From NCBI RefSeq assembly GCF_010730195.1, contig NZ_AP022613.1, positions 3,906,001-3,970,000 of the forward strand: 64,000 nt of DNA, written 5' to 3'. The translations under genes and the position numbers were made by a program. The stretch comes from Mycobacterium conspicuum (GTDB taxonomy: Bacteria > Actinomycetota > Actinomycetes > Mycobacteriales > Mycobacteriaceae). The notes under the pieces are model-generated. The model had not been told where the DNA came from and searched no databases. It saw only the letters and a program-made list of their open reading frames with translations. Shown one piece after another: positions 55,346 to 64,000 of the stretch. How positions within the stretch are numbered: the first letter of the stretch is position 1; the number at the start of each line of letters is the position of its first letter.

Positions 55346-56455
55346 TTATTCATCGTTTATGTCCGTCACAGCGCGGTCCAGGAGCTCGGCGACCTGAGTG
55401 TGGACCCGTCCGCGGGACATGTAGCGGTCCTGGGTCATCGACACCTTGGCGTGCCCGAGGTGGTCGGCGCCGACCCGCGCCGACAGGCAGGCATCGTCGA
55501 TGAGCGTTGCCACGGTCTTGCGAAAGCTGTGCGAGGTCACGTCGGCCATTCCGAGTTCGTCGCGGACGGCGCGCCAGGCGGTGTTGAAGTTTTCCGGGTC
55601 ACGGAGCGTTCCGCTGCTGGACGCGAAAATTGTTTGCTGTTGGCCAACGTACGGGCGCCGGCGCCGGTCGTTGAGAGCTGTGACGGCGAACGACGGCAGC
55701 GGAATGGTGCGGCGTCCGGCGGCGGTCTTGGTCTCGTCGACGCGCGTCAGGCCGGTCCCGCTTTGGCGTACCACCTTGCCGGTGACCGCGATGGTGCCCG
55801 CGTCGGCGTCGAAGTCGCTCCACCGCAACGCCAGGAGTTCCGAGCGCCGCAGTCCGGTCGCGATCAGGACCGTGACCGGGTCGACCAAGTCGCGCCGTTG
55901 GCATTCTTCGGATGCTCGCATCTTGGCGAGCAATTCCCGAACTTGTTCGGCCGTGAGCGCTGAGGCACCTTTGGGAGCCGCCTTGGATCTGATCGACTGC
56001 ACATCGCGCACCGGGTTGGTGCCGAGGACGTTGTTCAACACCGCAAGCTGAAGGGCGCCACGTAGCAGGGTGCGTGCGCGGCGCGCCATCGTGGGGCCGT
56101 GGGTGTTGCGCATCGATCTGAGGGCGGCGTCGATGCGTGCTGGGGTTGCCTCCCCAACGCGCACGCCGGCGATGAACTTGGCCAGCTTGGTGGCGTCGTA
56201 TCGGTAGGTGTCGAGAGTCCGCACCGACCGACCGTCCTCGGCGAGGCGCGTGATGTGCTGATCGATCAAGGCCAAGATTCGCGTCTCGAGCCCAATCGCG
56301 TCCGGGCCGCTCGGCGGGCGCCGTTCGGCGATGGCCTCGATTAGGGCGTCCTCGGCGAGCTTTCCGTGTTTGTCGAATTCATCGACAGGGCCGACCCTTT
56401 GGACGATCCGCGTCACGCCGTCGGTGTCGCGGTAGCGACACCGCGCCAGCCACAC
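55346..56455 (-). CDS. Tyrosine recombinase (phage-type integrase)
   Basis: Site-specific integrase, about 369 residues from GTG 56455. Catalytic residues by this numbering are Arg203 (ATGLRRSEL), His309 and Arg312 (SHSFRKT), His335 (LGHAKVS) and Tyr345 (DRYMSRG). The frame is open further upstream and codes AGRPALRIGQHGKVKRIYV, which looks like the true N-terminal arm-binding start. There, ATA stands where ATG would be expected (ATAGCCGGCAGG). So the start is either rare or lost. The stop lies 47 bases from the tRNA-Arg 3' end, typical for tRNA-targeting integrases. Confidence 0.92.
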   Translation of the reverse strand: MWLARCRYRDTDGVTRIVQRVGPVDEFDKHGKLAEDALIEAIAERRPPSGPDAIGLETRILALIDQHITRLAEDGRSVRTLDTYRYDATKLAKFIAGVRVGEATPARIDAALRSMRNTHGPTMARRARTLLRGALQLAVLNNVLGTNPVRDVQSIRSKAAPKGASALTAEQVRELLAKMRASEECQRRDLVDPVTVLIATGLRRSELLALRWSDFDADAGTIAVTGKVVRQSGTGLTRVDETKTAAGRRTIPLPSFAVTALNDRRRRPYVGQQQTIFASSSGTLRDPENFNTAWRAVRDELGMADVTSHSFRKTVATLIDDACLSARVGADHLGHAKVSMTQDRYMSRGRVHTQVAELLDRAVTDINDE

Positions 56456-56596
56456 TCCCCCGCCGACATAGATGCGTTTTACCTTGCCGTGCTGCCCAAT
56501 TCGAAGCGCGGGCCTGCCGGCTATCAGCGTGGGCCGAGCCAGTTGATAGCGGCCGCATCCGACCGCTTGGATAAGTCGAACATCAATCTATGGTAG

Positions 56597-56803
56597 TTAT
56601 GCTGAGGGACGCTCGTTCTCATTGAATCGCGTTCTTTCCCAATCAATTACGTCGCTCAGTCGGTAGCGCACGTGTCGGCCGATCTTGGCGAAACGTGGCC
56701 CCGTGCCTTTCGTCGCCCATTCGGCCGGGGTCTTGACCGGTAGCCCGTAACGGTCTGCGAGTTCCTGGCGACTGAGCCACTTGTCCTCGTCAATTTCCTC
56801 CAT
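56597..56803 (-). CDS. Excisionase-like helix-turn-helix protein
   Basis: A 68-residue winged-HTH protein of the MerR/excisionase type: KWLSRQELADRYGLPVKTP, then PRFAKIGRHVRYRLSDVIDW. It likely controls the direction of integrase action. The start is ATG 56803 with GAAGGGAAG upstream. It lies on the same strand just before the integrase, as in many mycobacterial prophages and islands. Confidence 0.85.
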   Translation of the reverse strand: MEEIDEDKWLSRQELADRYGLPVKTPAEWATKGTGPRFAKIGRHVRYRLSDVIDWERTRFNENERPSA

Positions 56804-57219
56804 GGCGGTTACTTCCCTTCGATCCTCAGCGAGGCTGGACTACATAACTGTAAGTCGATGGAGGGACGCCGATTTGCGGCATTTTTCCGCGTGGGTCGGT
56901 CAGGGTCGCGAAGCCGTCGTGGCGTAGCGCTCACCGACGGCTTGAAGGCTTGAACTGACCGAGAATCAGTCTGTGCCCCCTAGGTTATGTTCTACGAACG
57001 GAGGGTTTCGGATATTCGTCGACTCTGAAAGTGCAGGTCAACTAAGGGGCACGATCTCACTGGTCGCGCCTAGTCCCACCGACTTGGGCCAGTTTCACGG
57101 AGTTTGTTCCCAAACCTGCGCTGCGGATCGCTCGGTGGCCAGGCGATCTCTTGCGAGCGCAAGCTCGGTGTTGGTCATGCTAGAGGGGAAGTCATCACCA
57201 CACAGGAAGGAAGCACAGA
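56804..57219. other. Non-coding control region between excisionase and cargo
   Basis: About 415 bases with divergent genes on both sides. It contains a perfect 9-bp stem with a 15-base loop (AAGCCGTCG 56911-56919, CGACGGCTT 56935-56943). A small GCCG/CGGC hairpin followed by ATTTTT lies at about 56866-56884. Promoters for both directions should be here. No ORF is convincing. Confidence 0.5.
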
Positions 57220-57687
57220 GTGCATATCAATGCCTTCGTGCCCACCGAGAGCGCGCTGATGGTTGGGAATGCCGTCAATGCCACTCAAGTCCCGTTTACG
57301 TCGCTCCGCTTGCCACCGCTGCAAGATCAACAAGTGCACCAGCTCAGCGCTCCAATCCTACTGTGCCTCTGGGCAGAGAACGGTACCGATCACGATCCCC
57401 ATCTCTACGTCCAAGCGCGCGATCCTAACGGGGAAACAAGGGGGAATGCTGAGTTGGTGTGGGCCTGGGACGATGTACCAGACGCCCCATGCAAGTGGCG
57501 CGTGTTCGATCTCCAGTTGCCGTTCCTGATGTTCAGCGACGGCGTCTACACGTTCGGAGTGTATGCCAATGGAGGCGACCCGACCGAAGACGCGTTGGCA
57601 TCGTATCCCTTCGCCATTATCTTCGATCCGGACTGTCCGCCTCTTCCTTCCGGCCAAGAACTTCCGCCTGGAGCCGAGTACCGCTAG
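57220..57687 (+). CDS. DUF6941-like protein
   Basis: A 155-residue beta-rich protein resembling my memory of DUF6941. An N-terminal strand is followed by LSAPILLCLWAENGTDHDPH. Next come LYVQARDPNGETRG, LPFLMFSDGVYTFGVYANGG and a Pro-rich end. It looks like an immunoglobulin-like or C2-like fold. GTG 57220 has AGGAAGG about nine bases before it. Function is unknown and the family assignment is moderate. It lies alone between the control region and the first direct repeat. Confidence 0.7.
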   Translation: MHINAFVPTESALMVGNAVNATQVPFTSLRLPPLQDQQVHQLSAPILLCLWAENGTDHDPHLYVQARDPNGETRGNAELVWAWDDVPDAPCKWRVFDLQLPFLMFSDGVYTFGVYANGGDPTEDALASYPFAIIFDPDCPPLPSGQELPPGAEYR

Positions 57688-58090
57688 CTCATGCCAGTTG
57701 TCGGTGTCGTCGTTTGCCCATTGGCTGCTGTCCGCTTAGAAGGCCAACTCCTTTCTGAGGAGGACACCTTGCCGGTGCCACATTGATCGGCAGCATGTGG
57801 GTTAGGCACCGGATTCTCCTGGTCGTTAGTGACCGAAACCCGTCTGACCTGACACGGTCTGGACATGCAACCACTTGGCCCCCAGTCGGACATGGGCTGA
57901 ATTACGTTGTTTTGCAATGACTCAATCATCCTGACCAGCCGAAGCCTGGACGCGCAGGCAACTCACCGGTTGGCACGTCGTCGACGCTCGTCACCATCTC
58001 CACAAAATTCGAAACTCGTCCGTAGCCTGCCTGTTGGCCTTAGGCTTCGGAGTCCGCATGCACTGCGCTGACACGGATTTGGAGGCTCGA
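57688..58090. other. Gap before PE_PGRS gene, contains first direct repeat
   Basis: About 400 bases with no supported gene. It includes direct repeat 1 (57868-57954). The bases just before 58091 should hold the PE_PGRS promoter. GGAGG at 58081-58085 is its ribosome binding site. Confidence 0.5.
57868..57954 (+). repeat. Direct repeat 1 bracketing the PE_PGRS operon
   Basis: About 87 bases that closely resemble 62985-63075 in the same orientation. Shared blocks include CCCCCAGTCGGAC, GAATTACGTTGT, CTGACCAGCC and GCGC at the end. The two copies differ at scattered positions, so the duplication is not recent. Confidence 0.75.
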
Positions 58091-61067
<2,977 letters not shown>

Positions 61068-61102
61068 TTGCGCTTTCACACCGCGAATCGGAAGGTAATC
61101 AA

Positions 61103-61912
61103 TTGCCGACATCGGGCGACGAGGAGGGAGGCGGGAACATCACTCTGGTGCAGGTCATCGTGACTGCGATCGTTGCTCTCATAGTTGGTCTCATATCGTT
61201 CCTGGGCGGCGTCAAAACCAACCAAATATCGACCAAAAACAACCAAGATACAATCAACGCGCAGAAGGCAGAAAACCTCAAACAGTTCCGCCGCGAGCCG
61301 CCGCAATACGATCGCTACGCCGCAGTGCTCAAGCAAGCAGCCGCACTGCGGAATCTGGGCGGCTTCTCGCTGGCAGCAATCAGCGATCCAAACGACCCGA
61401 ACTACTTGAACTACACGCAGGTTGTCCGACCGGGACCGATTTTGAGCCAAGAGGCGTTTGGTAACCCAAGTGTCAGTGTCGGGGCTCCGCAATCCACGCC
61501 GCCACCTGCTGCACCCTCAACACCAGCACCCACGCCGACGCCCTCGCCGCCTGGACCTGGCCCCACCACTCTTGAGAACGTTCGCGGGAGGTGGCAGGAC
61601 GCGTATGGCGCACTGGCCCAAGCCGTTTCCGAGGCAGAGATTGCCGCATCAGACCGCGCAATCGACTGCGCCCGCGCGCTGCGGGACAAATACCGCTACG
61701 ACTACCGGCAGTCAGTCCTCAGCCAGATCGCCGATGTGCGTGCCCGGCTGCACAACAAGTACGACATGACCGACGACATGCTCGCCGACGCCCTCGTCGC
61801 TGTACCTGGCAATCCGTCGCCACCACCCAACCAAGCTGAATTGATGAAAAAGTCCGTCAACGATTTGACGACGGAGTACCGCGACGCCGTAAGGAATGAC
61901 CTCGGTCTATGA
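61103..61912 (+). CDS. Membrane-anchored coiled-coil protein, hypothetical
   Basis: A 269-residue protein from TTG 61103, chosen because GGAAGG lies seven bases before it and no ATG fits. It has one N-terminal membrane helix (TLVQVIVTAIVALIVGLISF). A helical stretch (NQDTINAQKAENLKQFRR) follows, then a Pro/Thr spacer (PTPTPSPPGPGPTT). The helical C-terminal part (about 155-265) is rich in Ala and charged residues. I do not recognise it. It overlaps the next gene by ATGA. Confidence 0.75.
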   Translation: MPTSGDEEGGGNITLVQVIVTAIVALIVGLISFLGGVKTNQISTKNNQDTINAQKAENLKQFRREPPQYDRYAAVLKQAAALRNLGGFSLAAISDPNDPNYLNYTQVVRPGPILSQEAFGNPSVSVGAPQSTPPPAAPSTPAPTPTPSPPGPGPTTLENVRGRWQDAYGALAQAVSEAEIAASDRAIDCARALRDKYRYDYRQSVLSQIADVRARLHNKYDMTDDMLADALVAVPGNPSPPPNQAELMKKSVNDLTTEYRDAVRNDLGL

Positions 61913-62082
61913 CCAGGCTGCTCGTCGTGCTCGCAACCAGGGTGCTCGCCGCCGCCTGCGGCCAGACCGCGACGCCGCCGACGAGTCCTTACGCCGGCGG
62001 CTACCCGTCGCAACCGTCCCAAACATTGCGGTCAGCGCGTCTCTTGACACGCAGCCGGGTCCTCGCCACCGTTGGCCTGTGA
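61909..62082 (+). CDS. Very small lipoprotein (57 aa)
   Basis: The ATG overlaps the previous stop (ATGA, 61909-61912) and the TGA overlaps the next start (GTGA, 62079-62082). This double coupling supports it as a real gene despite its size. The signal has a lipobox-like VLAAAC with Cys at residue 16. The mature part is about 40 residues, Pro/Ser-rich. Function is unknown. Confidence 0.6.
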   Translation: MTRLLVVLATRVLAAACGQTATPPTSPYAGGYPSQPSQTLRSARLLTRSRVLATVGL

Positions 62083-62903
62083 AGCCTATCCGGATCTCCG
62101 CGAGCCGCCTCGGGGAAGTCGTCATGAACGACCTCTGCGAACGCTGCTATTGGGTCAAGCTGCATCTCAACCACCACTTGCCGTTTCAGCTTTTTCCAAG
62201 CATCTTGAGTTCGATTGACTCCTACACAAAGGACATCGTTCAGTCATGGTTTGAAGCCCACGGTGTGCCGCCCGGCTGGCTCTCACCGTTAGGAAGTGTC
62301 GTCGGATACCGGAAGCCTCCACACTGGTCGCATTTCCAGACCGTCGATACCGAGTACGGCATCCACCTGACAGGCGAAGCGGACGCGATCTTTGAATACG
62401 CCGACGGTTCACACCTGATCGCCGACTATAAGACCGCGCGGTTCAACGACGCCGAGAACACCAAGCTGATGCCGCGTTACCACGTGCAACTCAACGCTTA
62501 TGCCCGGATCGCCGCTGACCGCGGCCCGATGCCGATATCCCGTTTAGCGCTCATCTTCATGGAGCCTGCAACGAAGGGCCACGCCGTCAACTTGTGCGGA
62601 AATTGCCGCGAAGACGGTTTCGTCATGGGTTTTCAAGCACGCGTAAAAGAGATTCCGATCGACGACGATCCATTGGAGCGCGCGATGGCTAAGACAAGGG
62701 AGATCTTCGAACTCTCCGATGCACCCAACAGCGCTCCCGGATGCAAAGACTGCATTCTTGTTCTCGACTTGGCCGAGAACCTTTGGCCTGGAATCAATGA
62801 CGTCGACCTGGCGGACAAGCTGCAACGCATGCTAGCGGACCCACAGCTAAGAAAGCCGCGACACCGGACCAAGGTTCCCAACCAAAAGGCCAGCAATCCG
62901 TGA
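62079..62903 (+). CDS. PD-(D/E)XK nuclease, RecB/Cas4-like
   Basis: A 274-residue protein from GTG 62079. Motifs are GEADAIF (Asp102), ADYKT (Asp116, Lys118) and QLNAY (Gln137, Tyr141), the RecB-nuclease signature. Cys20/Cys23 (CERC) near the N-terminus and Cys222/Cys225 (CKDC) near the end could hold a Cas4/AddB-type Fe-S cluster; Cys173/Cys176 are further candidates. No helicase, cas1 or cas2 lies nearby, so it is not part of a CRISPR locus here. The family start VKPIRISASRLGE supports the GTG. It is the last gene of the PE_PGRS operon. Confidence 0.85.
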   Translation: MKPIRISASRLGEVVMNDLCERCYWVKLHLNHHLPFQLFPSILSSIDSYTKDIVQSWFEAHGVPPGWLSPLGSVVGYRKPPHWSHFQTVDTEYGIHLTGEADAIFEYADGSHLIADYKTARFNDAENTKLMPRYHVQLNAYARIAADRGPMPISRLALIFMEPATKGHAVNLCGNCREDGFVMGFQARVKEIPIDDDPLERAMAKTREIFELSDAPNSAPGCKDCILVLDLAENLWPGINDVDLADKLQRMLADPQLRKPRHRTKVPNQKASNP

Positions 62904-63270
62904 TCGGCACGGCACAGTGACTGCCAGCGACATAATGACGCTGGTTGTCCCTCACCGCCGCCGGGCTAGCGCCATATGCACCTGCGACCACTTGACCCCC
63001 AGTCGGACGTAGGCCGAATTACGTTGTACTGCATTGAGCCTCGAAGTCGCCTGACCAGCCAAAGCCGTCGCGCGCTGTCCCCTGTCGACTCTCCGTATTC
63101 GCACCTAGTTGTGACAACGTCGTGACAACATTTGCGTTCGCGCGCTCCACTTTGAGTGATTCAGCGGTGTTTGCTGCAGTACTAAACCGCCGACCGATGG
63201 TGTGAAGTCGGACCCGACCGATAGCCTGAAAAGCTCTCCGCCGCATCCGATATTGGCGGCTGCGAATGGT
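62904..63270. other. Gap between nuclease gene and right IS, with second direct repeat
   Basis: About 370 bases without a gene. It holds direct repeat 2 and a short tandem GTGACAAC-GTC-GTGACAAC (63110-63128). No terminator with a U-run is seen. Confidence 0.5.
62985..63075 (+). repeat. Direct repeat 2 bracketing the PE_PGRS operon
   Basis: The partner of 57868-57954, about 91 bases, with the same orientation and several shared blocks (CCCCCAGTCGGAC, GAATTACGTTGT, CTGACCAGCC). The two copies enclose the PE_PGRS operon of about 5 kb. Confidence 0.75.
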
Positions 63271-64000
63271 TGACCGCGCTCACTGAAATTCCCCACTGAC
63301 GCTCATCGAAATTCCCCACCCGTGTGGCTCCGCCGAGAAGGGCGGGCCTCCCTCGAAGCTGCTGGTGTCTGACGCCAGTAGCTCCACCGAAGGAGGCCCG
63401 CTTTCTCATGCTCACATGGGAGGACGATGTGGAAGTACATGCCCTACGCAAACGTGGTTGGTCGATCTCGGCGATCGCCCGCCACACCGGCTTCGACCGC
63501 AAGACGGTCCGGAAGTATCTGGCCGGTGACGGCGCGCCCGGGTCCGCGCCCGGCCCGACCCGGACCCGTTCGATCCGTTCATCGACTACGTCACCGCCAG
63601 GCTGACCGAGGACCCGCACCTGTGGGCCCGCACCCTGTTCGACGAACTCGAGGACCTCGGGTTCGGGCTGTCGTATCAGAGCCTGACCCGCAACATCCGG
63701 ACCCGGAACCTGCGGCCCGTCTGTGAGGCGTGCCGGACGGCCACGCAGCGCCCGAACGCGGTGATCCCCCATGCACCGGGTGATGAAACTCAATGGGACT
63801 GGCTGGAATTGCCCGATCCGCCGGAATCGTGGGGCTGGGGCAAGACCGCACACCTGCTGGTCGGCTCGTTGGCCCATTCGGGCAAGTGGCGCGGCTATCT
63901 GTCGCCGAGCGAGGACCAACCCCACCTGGTCGCCGGCCTGGACCGCGTCACCCGCGGTCTGGGCGGCGTCTCGCGGGTGTGGCGGTTCGACCGGATGGCC
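63271..64000 (+). mobile_element. IS21-family insertion sequence, right copy, cut by window edge
   Basis: Inverted relative to the left copy. It begins TGACCGCGCT at 63271 and carries AAATTCCCCAC repeats at 63286-63296 and 63309-63319. The matching part covers all of the left copy, and this copy runs about 160 bases further into the element. Confidence 0.9.
63408..64000 (+). pseudogene. istA: IstA-like transposase, frameshifted, partial
   Basis: The same N-terminus as the left copy from ATG 63408, but after about 43 codons a G is missing in the run following CGCCC (three G, not four). The frame then reads to a stop at about 63604. The correct frame continues downstream (DETQWDWLELPD and beyond, to the window end). 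It could be a true inactivating mutation, a sequencing error in a GC-rich homopolymer, or very rarely a programmed shift. Confidence 0.8.

Noticed and set aside
62079..62903. Cas4-like nuclease considered as part of a CRISPR-Cas locus
   Set aside because: No cas1, cas2, effector or array is found in the window.

Overview
The window comes from a slow-growing, non-tuberculous Mycobacterium. It is GC-rich and follows the gene order I know from the M. tuberculosis rne-to-lipQ segment (about Rv2444c to Rv2485c). The order is rne, ndk, DUF4233, folC, valS, a reductase, rpfE, mobA, korB/korA, clpX, mmuM, clpP2/clpP1, tig, tRNA-Pro, tRNA-Gly, lipP, nei, rpiB, a DsbA-like protein, pepN, cytochrome oxidase accessory genes, an HNH gene, glbO, aglA, a thioesterase, gdh, ettA, ssbB, CopD/CtaG, plsB, plsC, a WS/DGAT-type acyltransferase and lipQ. 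Most genes are on the minus strand and many pairs overlap by four bases, so several are translationally coupled.

This conserved core (about 4.5-55.2 kb) has accessory DNA on both sides. Both window edges lie inside copies of one IS21-family element in inverted orientation (1-570 and 63271-64000). The left copy has an intact partial istA; the right copy has a one-base deletion that breaks the frame.

Left accessory block (571-4140): a gene fragment cut by the IS, a plus-strand canonical terminator with a possible small RNA, and a coupled two-gene unit. That unit is an OST-HTH/LOTUS-domain protein followed by an unrecognised 282-residue protein. A tRNA-like sequence lacking a D arm, a DUF5343 gene with a palindromic operator-like site, and a small ORF follow.

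Right accessory block (55226-63270): an integrative element next to tRNA-Arg(TCT), with a tyrosine integrase and an excisionase-like gene. It carries a DUF6941-like gene and a tight plus-strand operon of a PE_PGRS protein, a DUF2511-like lipoprotein, a membrane-anchored coiled-coil protein, a very small lipoprotein and a RecB/Cas4-like nuclease. An approx. 87-91-bp direct repeat brackets this operon.

Other points in the core: a bulb-lectin/LysM gene inserted after valS, a Rv2466c-type oxidoreductase with CPWA instead of CPWC, two related palindromic repeats with compensating arm changes, a ClgR-like site upstream of clpP1P2, and a flavoprotein gene with no standard start codon. The core covers RNA decay, nucleotide and folate supply, tRNA charging, 2-oxoglutarate/glutamate metabolism, Clp proteolysis, base-excision repair and glycerolipid synthesis.
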